Below, one piece after another: positions 1 to 8,886 of a DNA stretch of 64,000 nucleotides; within the stretch, counting starts at the first letter, position 1, and each line of letters begins with the position of its first letter. The DNA lies in assembly GCF_002077945.1 (NCBI RefSeq), contig NZ_LVYD01000001.1, forward strand, positions 248,001-312,000, in the 5' to 3' direction. Both the position numbers and the translations under genes were made by a program. The notes below the pieces were generated by a model, which made no database searches, was not told the DNA's origin, and saw only the letters and a program-made list of their open reading frames with translations. The DNA is from Niastella vici. GTDB taxonomy: Bacteria; Bacteroidota; Bacteroidia; Chitinophagales; Chitinophagaceae.

Positions 1-22
1 TTTCGCCATACAGTTAATATAT

Positions 23-1129
23 ATGAAAAGCGATCGCCGTAAAATATTGAGTAAGGGTGTCATCAACAAATACCGCGCAAAAGAGATGGTGATGATCGCA
101 TTATTCTGGACGATCATTGACACAGCTGTTTATTTATACAAATTTTACCGCGATCGCATTAACCTGGCAGAACATCCGTTCGATATGCATTCATCGGTGG
201 TATTGGCGCTGCGGTCGGGGCTTATATTTGTTATTTGCCTGGCCATGGCGTATCTGTTGATCTATCAGCTAAAACATTTGGTGCGTAATTTACCATTATG
301 GTTTGGGCTCATCATAAAAAGCATCATTCTGGTGGCAGCGGCTTTCTTACTGAACTATATCTTACACTTCACCTACATTTGGCTTATTGAACGGGAGCCC
401 CTCACCACCGAGCTGGGGCATAACTATTACAAGATATTTCAAACCTCTTTGTTTGTAAGTCAAATGATCCGTTGGTTGATCACGTTCTTAATTACGATAT
501 TGTTGATAGAGGTAAATGAAAAATATTCGCCCGGCGTTTTTTTCGACATCCTGGTCGGTCGCTATATAAGCCCAAAGATCGAGAAAAGGACCGTCATGTT
601 TATCGACCTCGTTGATTCCACCACCATAGCAGAACACCTGGGCCATAAAAAATACTTCCGCTTCATTCGTGATTTTATTTACTTTATTTCTTTGGCGTTG
701 CTCGAAAATGAGGGACAGATATACCAGTATGTAGGAGATGAAGTAGTTGTATCGTGGATCGTAAAAAAGCCAAACGCCAACAGAAAATGCCTGCAGGCCC
801 TGCTGGACTGTAAACGAATATTAGCACGCAATAAAAATTACTTTAAAAGACAATACGGCGTTGTACCTGAATTCAGAGCAGGTATTCATACCGGTGAAAT
901 CACCATTGGCGAAATAGGTGTTATAAAAAAAGACCTCGCCATGAGTGGCGATACCATGAACACGGCCGCCCGCCTGCGTTCCGCCACCAGCGAACTGAAC
1001 CAGACAGTGATCATTTCAAAAGACTTCGCAACGCAAACCAATTTAAAGAACTGGGAATCAATAAACCTTGGTTTGGTTGACCTGAAAGGAAAAGAATCGG
1101 CCATGGAGTTATTTGCCTTAAAGTTCTGA
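23..1129 (+). CDS. Membrane-anchored class III adenylate/guanylate cyclase
   Basis: Predicted nucleotide cyclase making cAMP or cGMP at the inner face of the cytoplasmic membrane. The first half has about four hydrophobic segments (roughly residues 22-40, 58-80, 90-115 and 145-163). The second half (about 185-360) is a class III catalytic domain: FIDLVDST holds metal-binding Asp195, VGDE holds Asp239, and MNTAARL holds the Asn313/Arg317 pair expected of active enzymes. Substrate choice cannot be read with confidence. The frame stays open back to base 2, so the true start could lie left of the window, but the ATG at 23 gives a sensible short cytoplasmic N-terminus. No operon partner is visible. 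Confidence 0.85.
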   Translation: MKSDRRKILSKGVINKYRAKEMVMIALFWTIIDTAVYLYKFYRDRINLAEHPFDMHSSVVLALRSGLIFVICLAMAYLLIYQLKHLVRNLPLWFGLIIKSIILVAAAFLLNYILHFTYIWLIEREPLTTELGHNYYKIFQTSLFVSQMIRWLITFLITILLIEVNEKYSPGVFFDILVGRYISPKIEKRTVMFIDLVDSTTIAEHLGHKKYFRFIRDFIYFISLALLENEGQIYQYVGDEVVVSWIVKKPNANRKCLQALLDCKRILARNKNYFKRQYGVVPEFRAGIHTGEITIGEIGVIKKDLAMSGDTMNTAARLRSATSELNQTVIISKDFATQTNLKNWESINLGLVDLKGKESAMELFALKF

Positions 1130-1229
1130 GTTATTTACAAAGCGTTGCTGTTTTTCCCCATCGTTAGCAATAATGTTACCATTTACCATCGCATAATAAT
1201 TGCTTGTAATATCATAAATTAAATCCTTT

Positions 1230-1766
1230 ATGAACACCATTACAAAACTTCTGGCAATTACGGGAAGTGCGCTGATAATTGCAAGTTGCCAGGATATCAA
1301 CAATGAAAGTGATGTTGCCGCTAAAGAACATTCTGCGGTTGATACTGTGCCAAAGGGCAGAACTGATACTATGATGAATAATGCTGATACTGTGATATCA
1401 GGCATGGCCGCACCCAGATATATTGATCTGAATACCGGTCAGGTGGTTGATCTTTATTATGACGCAAAGAAGAACAGGGTTTATTCAACCGTCACCAATG
1501 AACCTGTTGATTTTTATGTAGACATGAGTACCGGTGACACCATTTATGGAATGGGCAGATATGTGGTGAACAATTATATCATCAAAACGCCCGAAGGCCC
1601 GTATAAGCTGGACATGAAAAAGGTAAAGCTGGAAAAAAATGAATTGAAAATGAAAGACGGGAATAAAAAATTTAAAATGGATAATAATGAAATGAAGATG
1701 AAAAGTGCAGATATGAAGATGAAAGGAGATTCAACGCACATGAAGATGAAACCCGGAAAATATTAA
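1230..1766 (+). CDS. Lipoprotein with Met/Lys-rich C-terminal repeats
   Basis: Hypothetical secreted lipoprotein, 178 residues. A short signal peptide ends in a lipobox (IIASC, lipidated Cys20). The central part (about 65-125) has a run of Asp/Tyr/Val strands with no recognised family. From about residue 128 the protein is built of short Met-Lys units (such as MKMK, DMKMKGD, HMKMKPG), giving a very basic, Met-rich tail. The tail could bind an anionic surface or a soft metal such as copper; this is speculation. It stands alone between the cyclase and the convergent korA gene. Confidence 0.7.
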   Translation: MNTITKLLAITGSALIIASCQDINNESDVAAKEHSAVDTVPKGRTDTMMNNADTVISGMAAPRYIDLNTGQVVDLYYDAKKNRVYSTVTNEPVDFYVDMSTGDTIYGMGRYVVNNYIIKTPEGPYKLDMKKVKLEKNELKMKDGNKKFKMDNNEMKMKSADMKMKGDSTHMKMKPGKY

Positions 1767-1850
1767 GATGATGAATGCAGAACAGCGTAAGCACAAATGA
1801 TTAACTACCTGTTCTTGCCCATGAAAATGATGTTGGTTTGTTTAAATAAA

Positions 1851-1878
1851 AATCCCTCCCGGTATACCAGGAGGGATT
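1851..1878. terminator. Bidirectional intrinsic terminator
   Basis: Perfect 9-bp stem AATCCCTCC / GGAGGGATT around a 10-base loop, flanked by an A-rich run on the left and T-rich sequence on the right. It lies between the convergent lipoprotein and korA genes and can serve both. Confidence 0.8.
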
Positions 1879-1903
1879 ACATTTTTATTCAGTTGTTAGT
1901 ATC

Positions 1904-3760
1904 TTAATTTACCCTGCCCAGCATTTCCTGCAACTTCATCACTAATTCTGTTTTGGTAATGGGCACACCCATTATCTTATTGTATCCCTTTGCATCTACA
2001 AAATACTGGTCGCGGATAATTTTAATCAGTTGTCCGTTATTGATCTCCGGTATCAGCACCTGTTCAAAATTCTTCAATATAGTGCCCAGGTTTCTTGGGA
2101 ATGGACGCACATACCGTAAATGGGCATGACTTACTGCATACCCTTGTTGTTGCATTTCAGCCACTGCACTCTTGATAGCGCCATAGGTACTGCCCCAGCC
2201 CAGCACCAGTATTTTACCGGTTTCAGGACCGCTGTCTAAAGTTTGTTCAGGTATATGATCTGCTATTTTATCTACTTTCTCCTGCCTGATCTTCACCATC
2301 AGCTGGTGGTTCTCGGGATCATAGCTTACGTTACCGGTATTGTTTTGTTTTTCCAAACCACCAATACGGTGTTCAAGCCCCGGTACACCCGGAATAGCCC
2401 AGGGGCGAACCAGCTTCTCGTCACGCAGATAAGGCTGGAATTTTTCTTCCCCATGTCCCAACTCGGTCTTGAACTTAACCGTTATTGACGGAAGGTCATC
2501 ACTCTTGGGGAAGCGCCAGGGTTCAGCGCCATTGGCAATATATCCATCGCTCAGGAAAATAACCGGGGTCATATGTTGAACAGCAATGCGTACCGCCTCA
2601 TACACTGCACCAAAGCAATCACTGGGTGTGCTGGCCGATACGATCGGCATGGGGCATTCGCCATTACGGCCATAATAAGCCTGTAACAGATCGCTTTGCT
2701 CAGTTTTGGTAGGCAAGCCGGTTGAAGGGCCACCGCGTTGAACATCCACAATAAGCAGTGGGATCTCGAGCATAACGGCCAGGCCCATGGCTTCTGCCTT
2801 TAATGCCATACCGGGCCCCGAAGTGGTAGTAACCCCCAATGCACCGCCATAAGCAGCGCCAATGGCTGAAGTAATACCAGCAATTTCATCTTCGGCCTGA
2901 AAGGTCTTCACCCCAAAACTCTTGTGCCGGCTCAGCTCATGTAAAATGTCTGAAGCGGGCGTAATGGGGTAAGAACCCAGGAACAGGGATAAGCCGCTTT
3001 TTTGCGAAGCAGCAATTAAACCATAGGCCACAGCCTGGTTACCCATGATAGAACGGTATTCACCGGCATCCATCCGGGCTTTTTCTACTTTATAACGGGT
3101 GGTAAAAGTTTCGGTGGTATCGCCAAAATTATAACCGGCCTGTAATGCCTTCACGTTACTATCCAGTATCTCGGGCTTCTTACCAAATTTGTCTTTCAGG
3201 AACTGGATGGTATTGTCCATATCGCGGTTATACATCCAGTATAAAAAGCCGAGCACAAACATGTTCTTGGCCCGGTCCTTCTCCTTGGTGCCCATGGTGA
3301 TTTCTTTCAGCGCCTCGCGGGTCATCTTGGTCACATCCATTCTGATGACCTCATAATTACCCAGGCTGCCGTCATCAAGCGGGTTCACCCCATCGGGATA
3401 ATTGGCCAAACGCAGGTTCTTGGTATCAAAACCATCGGTATTGGCAATGATCTTACCGCCCTTTTTCAATCCCTTCAGGTTCGCCTTCAACGCCGCCGCA
3501 TTCATAGCTACCAGTACATCACATTCATCACCCGGGGTAAACACCCGGTCGCTCGAGAACCGCAATTGGTAACCGCTCACGCCGGGCAGGGTACCCTGGG
3601 GCGCGCGTATCTCGGCCGGAAAATCAGGGAAAGTGGCAAGGTCAATGCCCAGCAAGGCAGTATTGTTAGTAAACTGGGTGCCGGTCAATTGCATTCCGTC
3701 GCCGGAATCGCCTGCAAATTTGATCACTACATCCTGCAGGAGCTGTTCTTTACGAATCAT
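1904..3760 (-). CDS. korA: 2-oxoacid:ferredoxin oxidoreductase, fused gamma-alpha subunit
   Basis: Alpha subunit of a 2-oxoglutarate (or related 2-oxoacid) ferredoxin oxidoreductase, which interconverts a 2-oxoacid plus CoA with acyl-CoA, CO2 and reduced ferredoxin. At 618 residues it has the fused gamma-alpha layout: a gamma domain at about 10-190 (KFAGDSGDGMQLTG), a pyrimidine-binding alpha domain with YPITPAS and TTTSGPG at about 255-320, and a C-terminal domain at about 505-600. The thiamine-binding beta subunit, usually the next gene, is on neither side: downstream is a convergent lipoprotein gene and upstream a 413-bp gap. 2-oxoglutarate is the likely substrate by family; it is not proven. 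Confidence 0.88.
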   Translation of the reverse strand: MIRKEQLLQDVVIKFAGDSGDGMQLTGTQFTNNTALLGIDLATFPDFPAEIRAPQGTLPGVSGYQLRFSSDRVFTPGDECDVLVAMNAAALKANLKGLKKGGKIIANTDGFDTKNLRLANYPDGVNPLDDGSLGNYEVIRMDVTKMTREALKEITMGTKEKDRAKNMFVLGFLYWMYNRDMDNTIQFLKDKFGKKPEILDSNVKALQAGYNFGDTTETFTTRYKVEKARMDAGEYRSIMGNQAVAYGLIAASQKSGLSLFLGSYPITPASDILHELSRHKSFGVKTFQAEDEIAGITSAIGAAYGGALGVTTTSGPGMALKAEAMGLAVMLEIPLLIVDVQRGGPSTGLPTKTEQSDLLQAYYGRNGECPMPIVSASTPSDCFGAVYEAVRIAVQHMTPVIFLSDGYIANGAEPWRFPKSDDLPSITVKFKTELGHGEEKFQPYLRDEKLVRPWAIPGVPGLEHRIGGLEKQNNTGNVSYDPENHQLMVKIRQEKVDKIADHIPEQTLDSGPETGKILVLGWGSTYGAIKSAVAEMQQQGYAVSHAHLRYVRPFPRNLGTILKNFEQVLIPEINNGQLIKIIRDQYFVDAKGYNKIMGVPITKTELVMKLQEMLGRVN

Positions 3761-4173
3761 TGGACTAATTGTTCTAGTTATTTTGCAAAATTAGTATAAG
3801 TTAAGACAGATTGCTGATATAATTACACCAGGTGCCGGTAATTGGTTGCCATATTCATATGTAAAATGCACATTAAACACGGGTTCCGGCGGCATTTACG
3901 ATTAGCGGAAAAATGATACAGCCATTTGATTTTCTGCTATTTCGATGAAATCAGGCTATTGCTGCCGCCTTCAATTCAGTGCTTTAAATATTTGTTGGAA
4001 CCGCCTTTCCTCCAGAATATGCGCCTGTAGGCCAATAATATTAACTTTTAAAATAATCGGAAACCCATTCACCACTCACCATTCACCAATTTATACATTC
4101 TTTAACCAAAGCGCCTTTTACAATACGCAGTTCTCATTATAATTTCATACAACAAAATCCCCAACAACAATTT
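3761..4173. other. 413-bp intergenic region
   Basis: Divergent region between korA and the polysaccharide deacetylase gene. It holds the probable korA -7 box and, around 4068-4092, a short repetitive phrase built on ATTCACCA/ACTCACC. A 65-codon open frame at 3945-4142 has no convincing composition and was not called. No tRNA or riboswitch fold was recognised. Confidence 0.5.
3786..3793 (-). promoter_or_regulatory. Predicted -7 box of korA
   Basis: Reads TAATTTTG on the minus strand, matching the Bacteroidota consensus TAnnTTTG. It lies about 25 bases before the korA ATG. No clear TTG -33 element was found at the usual distance. Confidence 0.5.
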
Positions 4174-5022
4174 ATGGAAACAAATGCTGAGGAAGGCGAT
4201 TCTAATACCGCCGCCTTCTTTTATCGGCCCCTTATGCTCTTTCTGGTATTAATAATAACCACCAAAACCGCCCGCGAGGGTAACTTCAAATTCCACAAGA
4301 ACAATGTGCCCAACGACCCGCCTGAAGGAACGGTCAGGGCATCGCCCCCAAAAAAGAAAAAGAAGAAGATCTACCTCACCTTTGATGATGGCCCCAACAA
4401 AGGCACCCGCAAAGTACTTCGCATTGTACAACAGGAACAGGTTCCCGTTACCTTTTTTATTGTTGGAGAACATGTATTTGCCAGCACCTCGCAACATGCT
4501 ACCTGGGACAGCCTGAAAATGACCGATTCAATTGAATTGTGCAATCACAGCTACACGCATGCGCACAATCACTATGCTCGCTTTTATCAACAACCTGATT
4601 CGGTAGTAAAGGATTTCAGGCGTTGCCACGACAGCCTGCAGCTGGGTAACGATATTGTACGAACGCCGGGACGAAACATTTGGCGCGTTGATACCCTTAC
4701 GTTCACCGATCTGAAGAAAAGCGCCGCAGCCGCCGACTCTTTACAACAGGCAGGTTTTACCATTATGGGCTGGGACCTTGAATGGCATTATGATCACAAG
4801 ACATTCACCCTGAAGAACAGGTCTGAATTTCTGTTAGATGAAATTGACAGCATGTTTGCCCACAACAAAACAAGATTGCCCGAAAACCTGGTGTTGCTGG
4901 CCCACGACCAGGTATACGACGATACAGACGACAGCTGTGAGCTGGCCGAACTGATCAAAAGATTAAAAAGCCGCGAAGATTATGAGCTGGTTGTCGCCAG
5001 TAAATATCCGGGTGTAAAGTAA
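4174..5022 (+). CDS. Polysaccharide deacetylase (NodB-like)
   Basis: Predicted metal-dependent carbohydrate esterase (CE4 fold) removing acetyl groups from a cell-wall or surface polysaccharide. An N-terminal hydrophobic stretch (about 17-30) suggests a membrane anchor. A Lys-rich linker leads into the NodB domain: TFDDGP at 69-74 holds the catalytic base and metal-binding Asp, HSYTH at 125-129 gives the His pair, and RTPGRN at 163-168 matches motif 3. A late HDQVYDD segment may correspond to the motif with the second catalytic His. The substrate (peptidoglycan, chitin-like or other) cannot be deduced. The gene is a single unit ending in a strong terminator. Confidence 0.87.
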   Translation: METNAEEGDSNTAAFFYRPLMLFLVLIITTKTAREGNFKFHKNNVPNDPPEGTVRASPPKKKKKKIYLTFDDGPNKGTRKVLRIVQQEQVPVTFFIVGEHVFASTSQHATWDSLKMTDSIELCNHSYTHAHNHYARFYQQPDSVVKDFRRCHDSLQLGNDIVRTPGRNIWRVDTLTFTDLKKSAAAADSLQQAGFTIMGWDLEWHYDHKTFTLKNRSEFLLDEIDSMFAHNKTRLPENLVLLAHDQVYDDTDDSCELAELIKRLKSREDYELVVASKYPGVK

Positions 5023-5037
5023 CATCGGATCCTGCAT

Positions 5038-5080
5038 GTAGCCTGTTGAAGTGGCCTTACTTCAACGGGCTACTTTTTTT
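5038..5080 (+). terminator. Intrinsic terminator after the deacetylase gene
   Basis: A 15-bp stem with one G-T pair (GTAGCCTGTTGAAGT pairing with ACTTCAACGGGCTAC) followed directly by seven Ts. It overlaps the stop codon of the convergent DinB gene. Confidence 0.88.
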
Positions 5081-5588
5081 GTTCACTGAGCAATATTTTT
5101 ACCGTCACCATCAATTGACCCGTATGCCGCATCGTGTGTTCGGCAGCATGAAAAAGTAAACCCAATACCGTGGAAGGAAGTTGCTGGCGGCCAACTCCCC
5201 TTGGTTCAGTTACTGTAGCTGCATCGATAGCTTTTAAAGCGTCAAGTGAAGAAGCGATCTGTGCATCCAACCCATTGAGCAGTGATCGTACTGTAATTGC
5301 TCCGGTTCCCTCCCCTTCTGCTTTCAGGTAATTCAGTTGTTCACCAGTAAGTGATTTACCGGCAGCATAAGTAAATAACCGGTCAAGAACCCCTGCTATA
5401 TGCTTCAAATGAAAGCCCGGTGATGCCACACCTGCCGGGCGTTGCCATAACAGCTCATCAGGAAACGCATTCATCATTTCATGGATCTCTTCCTGCGCCT
5501 GCAATAAAGCATGAGCAACGGGTTGCACCAATGCCGGTATACCCGCCAGAGCACCACGCAGCCATACTTCAGGTTTTGCCTGTGCCAT
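5070..5588 (-). CDS. DinB-family four-helix protein
   Basis: 172-residue member of the DinB/YfiT superfamily, soluble four-helix-bundle proteins that usually bind a divalent metal; several family members are thiol transferases. Candidate metal ligands are a His in GFHLKH (about 60-63) and two from the HAAEHTMRH segment (147, 151, 155), in the usual order. The biochemical role is not known from sequence. The gene sits between a convergent deacetylase and the GH3 fusion on the same strand, from which a terminator separates it. Confidence 0.75.
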   Translation of the reverse strand: MAQAKPEVWLRGALAGIPALVQPVAHALLQAQEEIHEMMNAFPDELLWQRPAGVASPGFHLKHIAGVLDRLFTYAAGKSLTGEQLNYLKAEGEGTGAITVRSLLNGLDAQIASSLDALKAIDAATVTEPRGVGRQQLPSTVLGLLFHAAEHTMRHTGQLMVTVKILLSEQKK

Positions 5589-5624
5589 AAATTGAGTATA
5601 AAAGAAGTTAAAGATACAGTCTTG

Positions 5625-5657
5625 AATAAAAAAGCCGCCCCGGTTACGGAACGGCTT
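5625..5657 (-). terminator. Terminator downstream of the GH3 fusion gene
   Basis: On the minus strand a hairpin with AAGCCG / CGGCTT ends and an inner CCG / CGG pairing is followed by a run of Ts. Confidence 0.7.
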
Positions 5658-5678
5658 GTTATTACTAACATAATTCGA

Positions 5679-8621
5679 TCAATATAGTTTCAACGCCTGG
5701 TAAATAGCTTCATGCACTTTCGGCCGTACGCTCATTCGCAGGAACTTGTTTACATCGGGACTGTTAACCCGGTTCGACAGAAAAACATAGACCAGGTTGT
5801 TTTTAGGATCTACCCAGAAACAGGTTCCGGTAAAACCGGTGTGGCCAAATGTTAACGGGGAAGCAGAAGCGCAGGGATACGGATCTTCCCGGGTGGCATT
5901 ATCGCGTTCGGGTTTATCGAAACCCAGCCCGCGGCGGCTGATGTCGCTATGGTATTGATTGAAATAATCAACTGTTGCCCGGCTAAAAAAGTTTTGTCCG
6001 TTCAGCACTCCGCCATTCAGCAGCATTTGCGCCAGTACGGCCATTTCATACCCATTGCTGAACAAACCCGCATGGCCCGCCACACCGCCAAACATAGCCG
6101 CGCCGGGGTCGTGTACATACCCATGTATCAATTGACCGCGGAATTCTTTTTCCCGTTCGGTAGGTGCTATATAATCCAACGGGAAACGTTCAGCGGGATT
6201 AAACCCGGTAACCGCCAGGTTCAGCTTGTCGTAAAATGTTTTCTTTACGTATTTGTCAAGCGGCATTTTCGTAACTGCTTCTACTATCTTGCCCAGAAAA
6301 ATATAATCGTTATCGCTGTAAACATATTTACCATGTGGACCTAAATCGCTTTTCAGGATGCGGTTGAACATGGTATCTTCCCAATCATTGCGCAGGTATA
6401 AGTTTGCCGCAACCGGAACCGTATAATTTTCCTCAGGCGTGGTTTTGTATAATGTTGACAGCGGCAGGTTACCGTTCGTAGCATCGAGTGTTTCGCGGTA
6501 AAAAGGAATGAACGCTTTTAACCCGGCCTGATGCAGTAATATATCCCACAACTTCAGTGGCGCTTTATTGCTGCCACGTGTTTTGGGCAGGTAATCACCC
6601 AATGTTTTTTGCAGGTCCAGCTTGCCTTCATCGTATAACTTCATTACCGATAAAGTAGTGGCCATGATCTTGGTAACCGAAGCCAGGTCATAGATGGTTT
6701 CAGGATAAACCGGTTCTATACTGTCAAAAGTAAGATAACCGAACGCTTTTTCATAAGCGATCTTGCCGTCTTTTGCCACCAGCACTACAGCGCCGGGAAT
6801 AGCCTTTTGTTTAATAGCGTCATTTACGATTGAATCAATGGCGTTGGTCAATTTCACGCTATTAAATCCCAGCTGGTTGGCAGGAACCGAAGGCAACAAT
6901 CTTCGGGCAATAATGCCATCGCCATATTTGAAAGCAGAACAAACCGTTACCGGTAATTTACCATTGGCCAGAAAACGCCCGTGCAACAGGTCGCAGGCCG
7001 TAACCTGGGTAATGTCATCATCTTCATAAGCCGCTACCAGCACGCGGGCATCGCACATATTTTTGATGGCATACGGGTTACCAAACACCATGGTAATGGT
7101 CTTATGCTGCGCCTGTATACCGTTTATCAATTGCAGCGCCGCATTGCTGATGCCGAAATTATTGGCCGGATAGCGGGCGTATTTGTGCACCCCAATGATC
7201 ACCACATCAAAAGAATCTTTCATTCTTTGCAACAAGGGCTGCACTTCGGTGCTGTCTTTTTTATAATCGAAATAATATACGCTTGCATTGTAGTCCTTGC
7301 GCACATGTGTTGCAAAAGCATTATCCTGCGTTAAGCCTATACCTACATATGCCACCCGTGGTCCTTTAAACAGGGGAAACACGGCCGGTTCATCATTACG
7401 CAACAGCGTAAGCGCGCTTTTTGCAATGTCGCGGCGCATGGCAGGCACCTTGCTATTGAGGTCGGCCAGCAGGTTGGCGGTATCGATAGGGCTCCAGTTA
7501 GCCAGTCCATACTGGTACTTGGCATATAATACTTTCCGCACATGTTCATTTATATCGGCCCAATGGAGCTTATGGCGACGGATGGCCTTGCGTACTTTCT
7601 TAATGCTTCCGCGAATATCGCCAGGCAAACACAACATATCATTACCGGCTATAAGGGCCTGGCGCGATGCTTCGCCATCGGGAAAATATTTGGCCACGCC
7701 CTTCATCTCCAACGCATCGGTAAAAGTGAGCCCGTTGTAATTAAGCTCTTTGCGTAACAGCTGGGTAACGCTGTTATAGGAAATGGATGTAGGCGTATGT
7801 TCGGTACTGTCAATCGCCGGCACCGATAAATGGGCCACCATTACACTGCCCACACCGGCCCTGAAGATCCTGTTAAAAGGATACAGTTCCAGCGAATCGA
7901 GCTGCTGCTTTGTTTTATTGATCACCGGCAGATCGAGATGGGAATCCACATCTACATCGCCATGACCGGGAAAATGTTTGGCGCAACCCATTACGCCAAC
8001 ATCCTGCATACCTTTCATATAGGCAATCCCATATTCGGCCACCTTGTATTTATCTTCCCCGAACGACCGGTCGTTGATGACCGGGTTATTGGGATTATTA
8101 TTAATATCAACCACCGGTGCATAGTTTACCTGAATGCCTATCCGTTTGCATTGTTCCCCTACCACCCGGCCATATTCGTAAATGAGAGAACGGTCCTGCA
8201 CAGCCCCCATCATCATTTGCCGGGGCAAAGGCAATACGCTATCCATACGCATACCAACGCCGTTTTCGGCATCAATGGTCACCAGCAAGGGTGTTTTGGC
8301 AATTGTTTGCAAATAATTGAGAATTGCAGCCTGTTTTATGGGGCCGCCCTGAAAAAGACAAAGACCACCAATATTGTATTTACGAATGGCCTCTTCAACC
8401 TGTTTATCATAAAAAATTACGGTGCGGTCGGGCCCAATCGATGACACCCGCACAACCATAAGCTGTGCTATTTTCTGATTTTTTGAAAGTGTTTTGAAAA
8501 CGCTGTCAACCCAATGATCGGCTGCAGGATTACCGGAAGAACGTTGCGCTAGAACAGGACCACCAACCAAACTGACCAATAGAATTAAACCAATTGTTTT
8601 TAACATATTCCTCATGTACAT
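5679..8621 (-). CDS. GH3 beta-N-acetylhexosaminidase fused to a serine beta-lactamase-like domain
   Basis: Secreted two-domain protein of 980 residues, probably acting on peptidoglycan fragments in the periplasm. After a signal peptide (about 1-25, ending VLAQ) comes a NagZ-type GH3 domain with KHFPGHG at 215-221, the Asp226-Ser-His228 dyad typical of NagZ, and a candidate nucleophile Asp302 in FTDALEM. A GH3 C-terminal alpha/beta domain (about 400-560) follows. From about 590 there is a class C beta-lactamase/penicillin-binding fold with SVTK (Ser648), a YSDN motif near 762 and HTGFTG near 935. This fusion is known in Bacteroidota. Both active sites look intact; GlcNAc removal by GH3 follows from the family, while the serine-domain substrate is unknown. 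Confidence 0.9.
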   Translation of the reverse strand: MYMRNMLKTIGLILLVSLVGGPVLAQRSSGNPAADHWVDSVFKTLSKNQKIAQLMVVRVSSIGPDRTVIFYDKQVEEAIRKYNIGGLCLFQGGPIKQAAILNYLQTIAKTPLLVTIDAENGVGMRMDSVLPLPRQMMMGAVQDRSLIYEYGRVVGEQCKRIGIQVNYAPVVDINNNPNNPVINDRSFGEDKYKVAEYGIAYMKGMQDVGVMGCAKHFPGHGDVDVDSHLDLPVINKTKQQLDSLELYPFNRIFRAGVGSVMVAHLSVPAIDSTEHTPTSISYNSVTQLLRKELNYNGLTFTDALEMKGVAKYFPDGEASRQALIAGNDMLCLPGDIRGSIKKVRKAIRRHKLHWADINEHVRKVLYAKYQYGLANWSPIDTANLLADLNSKVPAMRRDIAKSALTLLRNDEPAVFPLFKGPRVAYVGIGLTQDNAFATHVRKDYNASVYYFDYKKDSTEVQPLLQRMKDSFDVVIIGVHKYARYPANNFGISNAALQLINGIQAQHKTITMVFGNPYAIKNMCDARVLVAAYEDDDITQVTACDLLHGRFLANGKLPVTVCSAFKYGDGIIARRLLPSVPANQLGFNSVKLTNAIDSIVNDAIKQKAIPGAVVLVAKDGKIAYEKAFGYLTFDSIEPVYPETIYDLASVTKIMATTLSVMKLYDEGKLDLQKTLGDYLPKTRGSNKAPLKLWDILLHQAGLKAFIPFYRETLDATNGNLPLSTLYKTTPEENYTVPVAANLYLRNDWEDTMFNRILKSDLGPHGKYVYSDNDYIFLGKIVEAVTKMPLDKYVKKTFYDKLNLAVTGFNPAERFPLDYIAPTEREKEFRGQLIHGYVHDPGAAMFGGVAGHAGLFSNGYEMAVLAQMLLNGGVLNGQNFFSRATVDYFNQYHSDISRRGLGFDKPERDNATREDPYPCASASPLTFGHTGFTGTCFWVDPKNNLVYVFLSNRVNSPDVNKFLRMSVRPKVHEAIYQALKLY

Positions 8622-8854
8622 GAAGTGATTTTAGTAAGCCAGCAATGAGCATCAAATTTAATGTTAATAAGGCTTTGGGATCATTAAAATTCTTCTAATA
8701 TTGGGTGCGGTTTTGTGCAAGTGAGCGGGGCTGAAACCCAGTATTTACAGCACATTAAGGTAATTGTTTATACCGATCAGCTTCAAAGCTGAATATCCAT
8801 AAGCCCTGTTTTGTTGCCGGCTTTTGAGACCTGTTATATGCAATTAAATAATCT

Positions 8855-8862
8855 TACATTTG
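8855..8862 (+). promoter_or_regulatory. Predicted -7 box of mutL
   Basis: TACATTTG matches TAnnTTTG, 24 bases before the proposed TTG start. The AGGAG ribosome-binding site at 8876-8880 lies between box and start codon. Confidence 0.5.
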
Positions 8863-8886
8863 CCCTCTCAAAATCAGGAGTAGCTT

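Noticed and set aside
1118-1405. 95-codon minus-strand frame across the lipoprotein gene start
   Set aside because: Covers the signal peptide region of a better-supported gene on the other strand.
3945-4142. 65-codon plus-strand frame before the deacetylase gene
   Set aside because: Cys-rich low-similarity sequence in a promoter region, no upstream signal, no homology recognised.
7830-8444. 204-codon plus-strand frame inside the GH3 fusion gene
   Set aside because: Opposite to the NagZ-type domain whose motifs are unambiguous; no family features.
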